Below are positions 25,415 through 34,319 of a DNA stretch of 64,000 nucleotides, piece after piece. This DNA is from Acetobacter cibinongensis (GTDB lineage: Bacteria; Pseudomonadota; Alphaproteobacteria; Acetobacterales; Acetobacteraceae), in the NCBI RefSeq assembly GCF_000963925.1, contig NZ_BAMV01000011.1, forward strand, positions 1 to 64,000, given 5' to 3'. The notes beneath the pieces were generated by a model. The model searched no databases, had not been told where the DNA came from, and worked only from the letters and a program-made list of their open reading frames with translations. The translations under genes were made by a program, and so were the position numbers. How positions within the stretch are numbered: the first letter of the stretch is position 1; each line of letters opens with the position of its first letter.

Positions 25415-27871
25415 ATGCGAGAGAGTAATAAGGGGTTGTTTTCCATAATAACCTCAGCCTTACTGGCTCTTATCGGACTATTCCTATTTTTCGGTGGTGC
25501 CCAACTGCTTATGCTTGGCGGTTCGTGGTTCTACATTGTGGCGGGCGCTGTCATGCTCGCCGCAGCATTTAACGGGTTCAGAAATCCCAAACTGGCAGCG
25601 CGCCTCTATGCGGCTTTGTTGCTTGTTGCAACTATCTGGTCCGTTTTTGAAGTTGGCTTTGACATCTGGGGTCTTGAAGTCAGGCTCTTCACGCTGATCG
25701 GCCTTGGCGTATGGCTTCTTCTGCCGTGGGTCTGGCGTACCAGTGACAACTGGCTGGCCGACAAGCGGGAAGTTCTCGGCTCTGTCGTGGTGTCAGGCGT
25801 GGTTGTGGTTGCAAGCTGCTTCTCGTCTTACTCCATTAACGGCACTGTGCCGTCTGACCGTATGTCTGCCACAGGCCAGTCTGACATGGCATCCAACGGC
25901 GTGTCGGACAAAGACTGGTCTGCTTATGGTGGCACAGTCGGCGGGGACCGGTATTCTCCAGTTGGTCAAATCACACCAGCAAACATCAGCCATCTTAAAC
26001 GGGCCTGGGTCACGCGCACGGGTGACGTTCAGCAGGACGGTGAAGGCACAGTGGCAGGTCCCGATCAGGGGCACGAGTTCAATCTGGAACTCACACCGCT
26101 GAAAGTGGGCGATACCCTGTATATGTGCACGCCGCACAGCTGGGTGATGGCGCTGGACGCCAAGACCGGTAAGGTCAAATGGAAGTTTGACCCCAAACCA
26201 GCAACGGCTGACCTTGATAAAAACGTTTATCTCGCATGCCGTGGTGTCTCTTACTACCATATCCCGGATGAAATTCAGACAAGCTGCCGCAACCGTATCT
26301 ATTCTCCGGTTGCTGACGTACGCATGGTGGCAGTTAACGCTGAAACCGGTGAGCCTTGCGATGACTTTGGTGACCATGGGTTTATTTCCCTGCGTCAGTA
26401 CCTTGGTCACGTTCCGCATGGCTTCCACTTTGTTACGTCTCCACCCATGGTGGCCAAAAACCGTGTCATTACGGGCGGTTGGGTGTTTGACAACCAGGCA
26501 AACTTTGAACCGTCTGGCGCGATCCGTGCTTTCAACGCCACCACTGGTGAAATTGAGTGGGCATGGGATGCAGGCCATACGCCTGAAACGTGGAAACCCG
26601 GCGCTGAAGACGAGCTGACGCGTGACACCCCGAACGCATGGGGCGTGTACACAGCAGACCTCAACCTGGGCCTGGTTTATATTCCTACGGGTAACTCCCC
26701 GCCGGATAACTGGGGTGGTTCACGCCGTCCGTTTGATGACGCAACGTCCTCCGCTACAATCGCTCTGGACATTGAAACAGGCGAACGCCGCTGGACCTAC
26801 CAGACCGTGCACCATGACTTGTGGGACATGGATATTCCGTCTGGTCCATCCATGGTTGACCTGCCCGGCCCGAATGGTGAGAACATCCCGGCGCTGGTGC
26901 AAAGCACCAAACGCGGTGAGTTCTTTGTGCTTGACCGCCGTACCGGCCAGCCAGTTCCGGGCTACCCGGTTGCTGAAAAGCCAGTGCCAACGGCTGGCAT
27001 AGCGCCAGATGACCGTGTTTCTCCAACACAGCCATACCCAACGGCTATGCCTTCTCTGACGCCGCCGGACCTCAAGGAATCTGACATGTGGGGTGCAACC
27101 CTGCTTGACCAGATGATCTGCCGTATCCAGTACCGTCAGTCTGCCTATGAAGGTCAGTTCACGCCGCCGCATGTTGGCCAGACAACCATTGTCTATCCGG
27201 CATTCTATGGTGTGGTTGACTGGCAGGGCATTACCATTGACCCGCAGCGCAAACTGCTGCTGGCCAACGCAAGCTACCTGCCGTTCCGTATCCGGCTTGA
27301 GCATCGCCACACGCTGGAAAAAGACGGCACGCTGCCAAAGTGGGATGGTAAAGGGGAAGAGCCTGCCGCAAAGGGTGACGCACTCTCCGTCTCTCCTGAC
27401 TACGGCACGCCTTACATTGCTTACACCAACCCTTGGCTGAACCCACTTCAGATCCCCTGTAAGGGGCCGGTATGGGGCACCATCACGGCAATCGATCTTG
27501 TGACCAAGAAGATTGTCTGGCAGCACCCGGTTGGCACCACGCGTGACACAGGGCCTTTCCGCACACACAACAACCTGCCGCTGCCAACAGGCATGTATAA
27601 CATCGGCGGGAACATTGTGACCAAAGGTGGTGTGGTGTTCATGGGCGCTACCGCCGATGATTACCTGCGCGGCTTTGACCTGGCGACCGGTAAGGTCATC
27701 TGGAGTGACCGTCTGCCAGCAGGTGGACAGGCGACCCCAATGTCCTACGAACAGGACGGCAAGCAGTATGTTGTTATTGCTGCTGGTGGCCACGGTGGTC
27801 TGGGTACCCGCAGTGGTGACTACATCATTGCCTATACGCTTGATAATGCTCAGGGCGGCAACGCTCAGTAA
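25415..27871 (+). CDS. Membrane-bound PQQ-dependent dehydrogenase (glucose/quinate/shikimate family)
   Basis: An 818-residue enzyme. The N-terminal 145 residues hold about five membrane segments (GLFLFFGGAQLLMLGGSWF, IVAGAVMLAAAF, LYAALLLVATIW and others), as in E. coli glucose dehydrogenase. The periplasmic domain is a PQQ beta-propeller: it has DWSAYGGTVGGDRYSPVGQI, the CTPHSWVMALDAKTGKVKW stretch equivalent to the His262 region, YQTVHHDLWDMDIP, and the closing LPAGGQATPMSYEQDGKQY. It oxidises a substrate in the periplasm and reduces ubiquinone. The stretch IPTGNSPPDNWGGSRRPFDD differs from the E. coli glucose-type VTTPDIWGG region, so quinate/shikimate or a polyol remain possible substrates. 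An outer-membrane porin gene follows, as in quinate-oxidation loci. Confidence 0.9.
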   Translation: MRESNKGLFSIITSALLALIGLFLFFGGAQLLMLGGSWFYIVAGAVMLAAAFNGFRNPKLAARLYAALLLVATIWSVFEVGFDIWGLEVRLFTLIGLGVWLLLPWVWRTSDNWLADKREVLGSVVVSGVVVVASCFSSYSINGTVPSDRMSATGQSDMASNGVSDKDWSAYGGTVGGDRYSPVGQITPANISHLKRAWVTRTGDVQQDGEGTVAGPDQGHEFNLELTPLKVGDTLYMCTPHSWVMALDAKTGKVKWKFDPKPATADLDKNVYLACRGVSYYHIPDEIQTSCRNRIYSPVADVRMVAVNAETGEPCDDFGDHGFISLRQYLGHVPHGFHFVTSPPMVAKNRVITGGWVFDNQANFEPSGAIRAFNATTGEIEWAWDAGHTPETWKPGAEDELTRDTPNAWGVYTADLNLGLVYIPTGNSPPDNWGGSRRPFDDATSSATIALDIETGERRWTYQTVHHDLWDMDIPSGPSMVDLPGPNGENIPALVQSTKRGEFFVLDRRTGQPVPGYPVAEKPVPTAGIAPDDRVSPTQPYPTAMPSLTPPDLKESDMWGATLLDQMICRIQYRQSAYEGQFTPPHVGQTTIVYPAFYGVVDWQGITIDPQRKLLLANASYLPFRIRLEHRHTLEKDGTLPKWDGKGEEPAAKGDALSVSPDYGTPYIAYTNPWLNPLQIPCKGPVWGTITAIDLVTKKIVWQHPVGTTRDTGPFRTHNNLPLPTGMYNIGGNIVTKGGVVFMGATADDYLRGFDLATGKVIWSDRLPAGGQATPMSYEQDGKQYVVIAAGGHGGLGTRSGDYIIAYTLDNAQGGNAQ

Positions 27872-27886
27872 TTAAGCACGATGACG

Positions 27887-27929
27887 CGGGGCTTTGGGTT
27901 TTTGACCTAAAGCCCCGTTTCTCCTTTTA
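27887..27929 (+). terminator. Terminator-like hairpin between the PQQ dehydrogenase and porin genes
   Basis: CGGGGCTTTGGGT pairs with ACCTAAAGCCCCG (one bulged T) around TTTTG, followed by TTTCTCCTTTT. It could terminate or attenuate transcription into the porin gene only 10 bases later. Confidence 0.7.
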
Positions 27930-27938
27930 CGGAACAAC

Positions 27939-28832
27939 ATGATGCATCTGATGAAAAAGGCGGAGCGCCTGCGCTCTCTGCTTGGTTTTGTCATGCCCTG
28001 CGTGGCACTGGCTTATGCCCCGGCAGCGTATGCTGCGGACATTACGTTGGGCATTATTGGCCCGCACGAATATGATCTGCCGGTAGATTTCAAACCCTTC
28101 AACGTGCTGGTGCAGTACGGTAATGGCAATGCGGCGGGGAACACCTATAACAGCGCCGGGCAGCGCATGGCACGCGGTGGCAGCCATACATGGTCAGGCC
28201 TGACCAAATATGTGCATTTCCGCACGTTTGAAGCTATTCCGCATGTCGGGTTTGCCTTTGAAATTATTCAAGGTGAGAGCTACGCTCTGGCTAACGGGAC
28301 AGATTATGGCGGGCTAGGCCCTACCATTGTAGGCCCCGCAGCGTGGTTTAAACCAAATGCACACAGCACATTTGGTATTCAGACCTTCATGCAGACTCCG
28401 GTTGGCACGCGAGATGCCACCTCTCCCAATTACTGGTCCAATATTTCTAGCTTTATTTTTGATTACGAGTGGAAGCATTTCAGTTTTGACGGTGATCTTG
28501 GGAGTGTTGTTGGCTCAACCAAGCACATGAAAGGCCAGCATAGTTACCGGCCAGGCACCGTGTTTTTTACAAATTTGCGGTTTAGCTGGAAAGCCACACC
28601 AAAAATTGAACCCTTCATGGCGTTCGACTGGCAAAATGTCGCCGGAACGTATGACAATACAATGCGTCAGTACGTTAGTGACACCAACAGCCGGGAAGTG
28701 GCTATGGGGCCGGGTGTCATGTTCAATATTTCCAAAAAAGTATCTTTTACAGCGCGTTATTCACACTCGCTGGAAGGGCGGAACACGCCTGAAACCAATG
28801 CGTATTACGTTAAATTTGTCTATCTCTGGTAG
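27939..28832 (+). CDS. Outer-membrane porin-like protein (Phenol_MetA_deg/SphA type)
   Basis: A 297-residue beta-barrel protein with a signal peptide (LGFVMPCVALAYAPAAYAA) and alternating amphipathic strands. It ends on an aromatic residue (YYVKFVYLW), as outer-membrane proteins do. The pattern resembles the MetA-pathway outer-membrane family (PF13557), which acts as a diffusion channel for small organic acids and alcohols. It follows the PQQ dehydrogenase gene by 67 bases and probably admits that enzyme's substrate to the periplasm. A porin paired with a PQQ dehydrogenase is described for quinate-oxidising bacteria. The ribosome binding site is GGAA before a double ATG at 27939 and 27942. 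Confidence 0.75.
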   Translation: MMHLMKKAERLRSLLGFVMPCVALAYAPAAYAADITLGIIGPHEYDLPVDFKPFNVLVQYGNGNAAGNTYNSAGQRMARGGSHTWSGLTKYVHFRTFEAIPHVGFAFEIIQGESYALANGTDYGGLGPTIVGPAAWFKPNAHSTFGIQTFMQTPVGTRDATSPNYWSNISSFIFDYEWKHFSFDGDLGSVVGSTKHMKGQHSYRPGTVFFTNLRFSWKATPKIEPFMAFDWQNVAGTYDNTMRQYVSDTNSREVAMGPGVMFNISKKVSFTARYSHSLEGRNTPETNAYYVKFVYLW

Positions 28833-28955
28833 GGCATGAGGTCTTGCCTTGCCAGAGATCAAGGCGATTTCACTTTAAGTATCCCCCAAAAATAGGTTAA
28901 CAGAGAGACCCGCTCAAGAAAAAACGTATAGCAGAAATAGGCAGGATGACGACAA

Positions 28956-29939
28956 GTGAAGGATAGTCCTCCCGAGAGAAAACCCCTGTTGCCGCGTTCC
29001 AAAGGGGACGTGCCAAGCGGGTACAAGGCCCGCGCTGCACTCTCCAACGGTATGCCTGCGGTTGAGCATTCGTGGCAACGCTGTGCCTCTGCCTACCATA
29101 TGGACCCGGCGCAAGGGTGGACGCCTGATATCTTGTCCGGTGCAGAATTTCGCCATATCAGCGGGCGCTCAGCCGTTTTTCTGAAATCTGCTATGGGAGA
29201 GATGCACCATTTATTTGAACTGGTGCAGGGCATGGGGCTGATGGTCCTGCTTGCCGACCCCACGGCGACCATTCTTGCCCGTTGTGTGGATGAAACGCAC
29301 TTATCCGTCTGTCGTCGCCTGCATTTGCGCAAAGGGGCCATCTGGAGCGAGGCTTCAGCCGGGACAAACGGGGTTGGAACCTGCATGCAGGAGAAATGCC
29401 CGGTATTTTTAGGGCAGGGGGATCACTGGCGGTTCTGTTTTTCCTTGCTGGCAAGTTATGCCGTCCCGGTGTTTGACGCGCAGGGTCATATTGCGGGTGC
29501 CTTGAATATGGCCGCCATGAGCGGTGACACCACCCGCCCTTACGCCAACCTGTTGATGGAAACCCTTAAACTGTCCGGCAGGCGTATTGAGGAAGATCTT
29601 TTCCGCAATCGTTATGCAGGGGAAAAAATTCTGGCCCTTGGCCCTGCGGAGGGCTGCTCATCCTTGTTCGTTGCCGTCAATGAAGGGGGCGAGGTAACAG
29701 GAGCTACGCACGCTGCCCGTATGTTGATGGGATGGACGGACGACATGATTCATGAGCGCCCGAACCTGCTGACGGAATTGGAAACCAGCACCGAAATCAG
29801 CTTCAAGCGGGCAGAGAAATGTGTTGTACGGTCTGCCCTTGCGGCCACACAGGGGAATGTGAGTGCGGCTGCGCGGGGCTTGGGTATTAGCCGGGCAACA
29901 CTATACCGCAAGCTCAAAGCCCTTAATATTGAGTCGTGA
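28956..29939 (+). CDS. AcoR-like regulator lacking the AAA+ domain (GAF plus Fis HTH)
   Basis: The 327-residue protein has an N-terminal SWQRC region and a GAF-like ligand-sensing domain (about residues 60-190, with GTNGVGTCMQ and ALNMAAMSG). It ends in a Fis-type helix-turn-helix (VRSALAATQGNVSAAARGLGISRATLYRKL). The order matches AcoR/AdhR-type activators, but the central AAA+ sigma54-interacting domain (GAFTGA, Walker motifs) is absent. Such variants are known and can act without sigma54. The start is GTG at 28956 with AGGA upstream; an ATG at 28945 would hit a stop after six codons. It is encoded just beyond the PQQ dehydrogenase and porin, making it a likely regulator of those genes. Confidence 0.8.
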   Translation: MKDSPPERKPLLPRSKGDVPSGYKARAALSNGMPAVEHSWQRCASAYHMDPAQGWTPDILSGAEFRHISGRSAVFLKSAMGEMHHLFELVQGMGLMVLLADPTATILARCVDETHLSVCRRLHLRKGAIWSEASAGTNGVGTCMQEKCPVFLGQGDHWRFCFSLLASYAVPVFDAQGHIAGALNMAAMSGDTTRPYANLLMETLKLSGRRIEEDLFRNRYAGEKILALGPAEGCSSLFVAVNEGGEVTGATHAARMLMGWTDDMIHERPNLLTELETSTEISFKRAEKCVVRSALAATQGNVSAAARGLGISRATLYRKLKALNIES

Positions 29940-29951
29940 TATGCAACACCC

Positions 29952-29982
29952 CTGAATGCCGGCCCCATTAGCCAGCATTCAG
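29952..29982. terminator. Inverted repeat between convergent genes
   Basis: CTGAATGCCGG pairs with CCAGCATTCAG (one mismatch or wobble) around a 9-base loop, 12 bases after the regulator stop. The next gene is convergent, so it may serve both transcripts. No clear T run. Confidence 0.45.
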
Positions 29983-29998
29983 TAGTTAGGCGTCAGTT

Positions 29999-32239
29999 TT
30001 AAAACCCGTAGGAAACACGGCCACCTATAAAGCGTGGCTCACCGGGAATATAGAAATAGGTTGTGGTTGCCTGTCCGCCGCTCTCCGCATAACGGCGGTT
30101 GAGGATATTACGTGCATACAAGGTCGCTTCCCACCGGCCAGAAGCAGGGCGGAATGTCACATGCGCACCCAATAGAAAATAAGGGGGAAGGCGATAAAAC
30201 CCGGTACCACCGGGGGTAATGGCCTGGCTACCGCGATATTGCCAATCCGGCCCAAAGTCCAGAGCATAGGCTTTGGCAATAGGTTGCCGCCAATCTGCCG
30301 ACCCGTTGAGAGTGAGCTTGGGTTGCCCGTTATCAACGCCTGCAAAATTATCGTTGATGGCTTTCCACTCATGATGTTGTGCATAATAGGCGTTTGTTTT
30401 TGCGCGGTTTACGGTCGGGAAATTTTGAAAATTACCGCGCTGCCACCCAATATTCTGCGTCAGGAAAAGGTGGCTGAAGGGGTGCGCTTCTATCGTGCCC
30501 TCAAAACCCCAGCTTTCGGACTTCGGGGCATTGGTAATTTCGCTCAAAGGCCCATAGTTGGGGATGAGAACGGTGCCTAAAATCTGCTGATTGTGGAAGT
30601 CATTATAAAAAGCAGCACCATTTACCCTTAACCGGTTCGGGATGGGGTCAGCCTTAAATCCGGCTTCATAGGTAAGGACGGTTTCAGGTTGAAAAGGGTC
30701 AAGCTGCGCCTGAATCTGGGTGTTGTTTGCTGTAAACCCGCCCGGTTTAAAGCCTTTGCTCATTTTGTAATACACTAAGCTATGGGGCGTCATTTGCCAT
30801 GAAATACCAACCTGCCCGGCGAATTGGTTGGAGGCTGTGCTCTCTCCATGAAAAGTGTTGGTTGCCCCGCCAAAAATTTCTGACCGCAGGCCAGTAATGG
30901 AGCGGTCATCCAGCTCATGCAGCAAGCCCGTCCAGAGAGTTATGTTATGCGGCAGGCGATAGCTGACATGACCCAATTCCGAAACGGCTTCCTGATTAAG
31001 CCCAAAATTGGTGGCCATCATATAACGGCGGGCTGAATAGTTGGTGTAATCAAAAAAGAAGCGCTGGTTCATACGGCTTCTTTGATAATAGGCCCCCACC
31101 ACCCATTGCAGTCTGTCATTGGGGTTGGAGTTATTAAGCCGCACTTCCTGCGTAAAGCTGTTGGCATTAACGGTGCGATAGGTGTCAGCCTCAGAAAGGG
31201 CAGTGCCATCCTGGTCTGTATATTCGCCTTCACGCTCGGTCTCAAAAGCACTAATGGCTGTAAAAGTGACAGGCCCGAAATCGTGAATGATGTGAAGGTC
31301 TGCGCCCCAGAACTGGTTATGCTCACTGGGCTTGATGCCTGCTTTCCGGCCAAACAGCTTTGCAAATTCTGGTCGGGAAGACCAGTTAGCTTGTTGCCAG
31401 GAGGCAAATTTTGGCAAAGCCTGTGTGCCAATCAATCTGTGTACAGGCACACTTGTGACAACCTCACTGTTATCCTGAGTAAAGTGACCACCGAGCAAAA
31501 TGGTTGTGTGGCTGTCTGGCTTCCATTGCAGCTTGCCGCGTAAGGCCCATAGGTCGGCATCACCCAGATGGTCGCCATTTTGCGGGTTGGTCTGCCAGCC
31601 GCCGCCATGCAGTGTCTGGCCAGCAAGGCGGAAGCTGAGGCCTTTTGCGAGCGGGCCAGAAATATAGGCTTCACTGCGGCTACGGGCGTAGGAGGCAATA
31701 TCCTGTGTTGCGCCAAAGTGCCATGTATCGGTCGGGTTGTTGGTGCGGATATGAACTTCACCGCCGGTATCAGACTGTCCATGCTCCGTGCCGACCGGGC
31801 CGGGGGTGACGGAAGCGCCCGCCAGATCAAACATCTGACCGTTTGACATGGTGGAGTACGGGTAAGCAACATCATCAATATAGGTCAGAACCGGCGCCAT
31901 ATTGCTTTGGGTAAAGTCATTAAACCCAACGCCACGCAGGTAGAAATTGGTTGAGGCCGTGCCGTTAATGCTTTGAATGGTCAGATTGGGGGCAACGCGT
32001 TCTAACCCCCGCAGCGTGGTAACATCTCTCTCCCGCAGGCGTTCGGCCGTTAATCGGGTTGTGGCATCTGGCTGATGCTGTGCTTCTGGATAGGCAAAAT
32101 CATGCCGTCTGGCGCTGACATCTATGGTTGTGGAGTGTCCTGCAACACTGCGCGGTGAATGGTGGCGTGATTTTTTGGTTGGGGCAGGGGCAGCGGGCTT
32201 GTCTGCGGCCAAAACGGGCGCACTGAGTATGAGAGGCAC
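29999..32239 (-). CDS. TonB-dependent receptor with possibly frameshifted N terminus
   Basis: From the first available start (GTG at 32239) the protein has 746 residues. It has a full plug (SINGTASTNFYLRGVGFND, ASVTPGPVGTEHGQSDTGGE) and a barrel ending in FIGGRVSYGF. From that GTG the signal sequence is unusually short (MPLILSAPVLAADK). Upstream in the same frame there is no ATG, GTG or TTG before a stop. That stretch nevertheless encodes SRRALLALSTTLGLG, a good signal-peptide core. An ATG at 32340 lies in another frame. One extra base in the A6 tract at 32320-32325 would join it to the receptor. It may be phase-variable, decayed or a sequencing error. The ligand is unknown. Confidence 0.75.
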   Translation of the reverse strand: MPLILSAPVLAADKPAAPAPTKKSRHHSPRSVAGHSTTIDVSARRHDFAYPEAQHQPDATTRLTAERLRERDVTTLRGLERVAPNLTIQSINGTASTNFYLRGVGFNDFTQSNMAPVLTYIDDVAYPYSTMSNGQMFDLAGASVTPGPVGTEHGQSDTGGEVHIRTNNPTDTWHFGATQDIASYARSRSEAYISGPLAKGLSFRLAGQTLHGGGWQTNPQNGDHLGDADLWALRGKLQWKPDSHTTILLGGHFTQDNSEVVTSVPVHRLIGTQALPKFASWQQANWSSRPEFAKLFGRKAGIKPSEHNQFWGADLHIIHDFGPVTFTAISAFETEREGEYTDQDGTALSEADTYRTVNANSFTQEVRLNNSNPNDRLQWVVGAYYQRSRMNQRFFFDYTNYSARRYMMATNFGLNQEAVSELGHVSYRLPHNITLWTGLLHELDDRSITGLRSEIFGGATNTFHGESTASNQFAGQVGISWQMTPHSLVYYKMSKGFKPGGFTANNTQIQAQLDPFQPETVLTYEAGFKADPIPNRLRVNGAAFYNDFHNQQILGTVLIPNYGPLSEITNAPKSESWGFEGTIEAHPFSHLFLTQNIGWQRGNFQNFPTVNRAKTNAYYAQHHEWKAINDNFAGVDNGQPKLTLNGSADWRQPIAKAYALDFGPDWQYRGSQAITPGGTGFYRLPPYFLLGAHVTFRPASGRWEATLYARNILNRRYAESGGQATTTYFYIPGEPRFIGGRVSYGF

Positions 32240-32465
32240 GCCCAGACCAAGTGTCGTGCTGAGCGCCAGCAGAGCGCGACGAGATGTTGTTATTTGAAAA
32301 ACTGTTGTGAAGACGGAGTAAAAAATGGTTCTGCTCCCATTATATCAAATTATGAGAGCAACTGCGCCTGCCCACCATATGACACCAAACCAAAAAGCCG
32401 TTCAGGCTGATATGTGGGGCGGTATATGCGAGATATGGCGGAAAACAGCAAGATTTTAGCGCTAA

Positions 32466-32481
32466 GGGCACCATTTTTGCA
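32466..32481 (+). promoter_or_regulatory. Sigma54-like element facing the dps terminator
   Basis: GGGCACCATTTTTGCA matches the -24/-12 consensus (TGGCAC-N5-TTGCA) except for the first base. The predicted start would be near 32493, pointing to the hairpin at 32532. No plus-strand gene follows, so it is either chance or the promoter of a very short RNA. Confidence 0.25.
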
Positions 32482-32524
32482 GGCTGACGTGGGTTATTGC
32501 ACACAGTTTATGACAGAGGCATGA

Positions 32525-32559
32525 CAAAAAAAAGCGGTGCCCTTGGAGGGGCACCGCTT
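32525..32559 (-). terminator. Rho-independent terminator of dps
   Basis: AAGCGGTGCCC pairs with GGGCACCGCTT (11 bp) around a 6-base loop. On the minus strand it is followed by a run of T (A at 32525-32533). It lies 38 bases past the dps stop codon. The rest of the 32240-32596 gap is AT-rich promoter-like sequence for the receptor, without another gene. Confidence 0.88.
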
Positions 32560-32596
32560 TCCGGCGTGATGTCAGGTAGAAGGACGCGCGATAAAT

Positions 32597-33136
32597 TTAG
32601 TCGTTTTTACCAAAAGCCGGACGCGTGGATTCAAACAGGAACCAGGTGCGGCGCTCCGTTTCATCAATCCAGTTTTCGATCAGGCTTGCTGTCGCAACGT
32701 CATTAGCATCGTCACACACTGCATGGACCTGACGCAGGCGTTTGGTCAGAGTCAGGTTATCTTCGCGCAGTTCTGCCAGCATATCTTCCGGCGTGACATA
32801 TAGCGCATCGTTGTCCTGAATTTTCGTACGGCGGCTGACTTCCCCAACGGAGTGCAGGGTTGTACCACCAATTTTACGGGCGCGTTCTGCCAGCGGATCT
32901 GTCATGGCGAAAATCTGGTCGCTCTGTTCGTCCAGCAGCAGGTGGTAGTCGCGGAAGTGGCGACCGCTCATATGCCAATGAAAATTCTTGGTCTTGATAT
33001 AAAGTGCAAAAACATCAGCCAGCACATCGGCAAGCCCGACAGCAACGGCCTGAACGGCATCTGCTTTCAGGTCTGTTGGTGTACCCAAGTATTCCTTAAC
33101 GTGTGCGGCTTTGGCATCAGACGGCGCTTTGCTCAT
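32597..33136 (-). CDS. dps: DNA-binding ferritin-like protein Dps
   Basis: A 179-residue ferritin-fold mini-ferritin. The ferroxidase signature KTKNFHWHMSGRHFRDYHLLLDEQ is followed by AMTDPLAERARKIGG, giving the His, Asp and Glu ligands of the dodecamer's inter-subunit iron site. An N-terminal Lys-containing tail (SKAPSDAKAAHVKEYLG) may contact DNA. It oxidises iron with hydrogen peroxide, stores it, and protects DNA. The ATG at 33136 has a GAGGAA ribosome binding site; the longer frame is not conserved. It has its own terminator. It is near bfd and gpsA on the same strand, but there is no sign that the three form one transcript. Confidence 0.92.
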   Translation of the reverse strand: MSKAPSDAKAAHVKEYLGTPTDLKADAVQAVAVGLADVLADVFALYIKTKNFHWHMSGRHFRDYHLLLDEQSDQIFAMTDPLAERARKIGGTTLHSVGEVSRRTKIQDNDALYVTPEDMLAELREDNLTLTKRLRQVHAVCDDANDVATASLIENWIDETERRTWFLFESTRPAFGKND

Positions 33137-33296
33137 AAAACTGTTCCTCGCTGCAAAATGAAATACTGCGTCACTATGGCGCGGCGTTTCTGTTCTAACG
33201 ATGTTGGGATGGAAAATGTTGCATGCAAGAGGCGACAGGGCAGACATGAATACGCTGCAAGAGAAATTAAGAAAACTGTCACACTGGATATGCGTC

Positions 33297-34253
33297 TTAC
33301 TCCGCCTTGAGCGGGCGGTTAAGGAGTGCCTCCTGCGCCTGAGAAAGTGTTAAGGTATTAGCCAGAAACCCTGAGACTGTTTCAATAATTGGCACACTTA
33401 CGCCGTGGCGGTGTGCCAGCCCCAAAAGGGCGCTCGCTGTTGTGGCACCTTCTGCAACCCCCGGTAAGGCGGCAAGAGCATCTTCAGTCTGCACACCGCG
33501 CCCCAAAGCCAGCCCCATCTGATAATTCCGAGACGATGCGCCTGTGCAGGTTAAAAGAAGGTCTCCCATACCCGCTAACCCGGAGAGGGTTGCAGGTGAG
33601 CCGCCAAGCGCCGTTGCCAGTCGCGCTGTTTCGGCAAGGCCACGCGTAACAAGGGCCGCACGCGCATTTTCACCTAACTTCGCACCAATGGTTATGCCCG
33701 CAGCAATGGCGATAACATTTTTGGCAGCCCCGCCTAATTGCACACCAACACAATCCTGGCTGGCATAAAGCCGGAACACAGATGAGGATAATTGTTCTGC
33801 AAGCCTATGGGCTTCGCTCAGTTCTGGTGCCGCCAACACCGCGGCTGCGGGGAGACCTTCGGCAATTTCATGCGCAAAATTGGGCCCAGACAGCACGGCC
33901 CCGGCAAGGTCTGGCCGGATGCGGTGCAAGATTTCAAGTGGGAATGACTGTGTAGAGCGCTCAACGCCCTTGCAGCAAAGAATGGTAGGAGCAGTTGGCA
34001 ACAGGGGTAATACGGATGCGAGTTGCTGCACGGGGATAACGACAAGAGTAGCATCTACTCTGGATGGTATGACCCTGCTAACGGGAATGCTGAAGGGGAG
34101 GGGGGTGTCCGGCATATGCGGCATAGCCCCGGAAGCAAGCCTCTTTTCCGGGCCGCGTGCCCAGACATGTACCTGTGCCCCAGTCCGGTGCAAATGAAGT
34201 GCTAAAGCACAACCCCATGCTCCAGCCCCCACAACAAGAATATGCTTCGTCAT
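33297..34253 (-). CDS. gpsA: Glycerol-3-phosphate dehydrogenase [NAD(P)+]
   Basis: A 318-residue enzyme that reduces dihydroxyacetone phosphate to sn-glycerol 3-phosphate for phospholipid synthesis. The Rossmann motif VVGAGAWGCALALHLHR begins at residue 6. Other blocks are LSGPNFAHEIAEGLPAA, the catalytic Lys context GGAAKNVIAIAAGI, and GLAGMGDLLLTCTG. The ATG at 34253 follows GAGAG, and the longer frame to 34289 adds unrelated residues. It lies 66 bases downstream of bfd on the same strand, so the two could share a transcript. Confidence 0.93.
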   Translation of the reverse strand: MTKHILVVGAGAWGCALALHLHRTGAQVHVWARGPEKRLASGAMPHMPDTPLPFSIPVSRVIPSRVDATLVVIPVQQLASVLPLLPTAPTILCCKGVERSTQSFPLEILHRIRPDLAGAVLSGPNFAHEIAEGLPAAAVLAAPELSEAHRLAEQLSSSVFRLYASQDCVGVQLGGAAKNVIAIAAGITIGAKLGENARAALVTRGLAETARLATALGGSPATLSGLAGMGDLLLTCTGASSRNYQMGLALGRGVQTEDALAALPGVAEGATTASALLGLAHRHGVSVPIIETVSGFLANTLTLSQAQEALLNRPLKAE

Positions 34254-34319
34254 ACTCTCAGCCGTGCCAGAAACAGGAGAGTCCGGCAAGCCGGAGTCTT
34301 TCCGGCGTTCGGTAGCTGA

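Noticed and set aside
26720..27793. 357-codon antisense frame inside the PQQ dehydrogenase gene
   Set aside because: High-GC codon bias produces long shadow frames; no domain is seen and the sense protein is certain.
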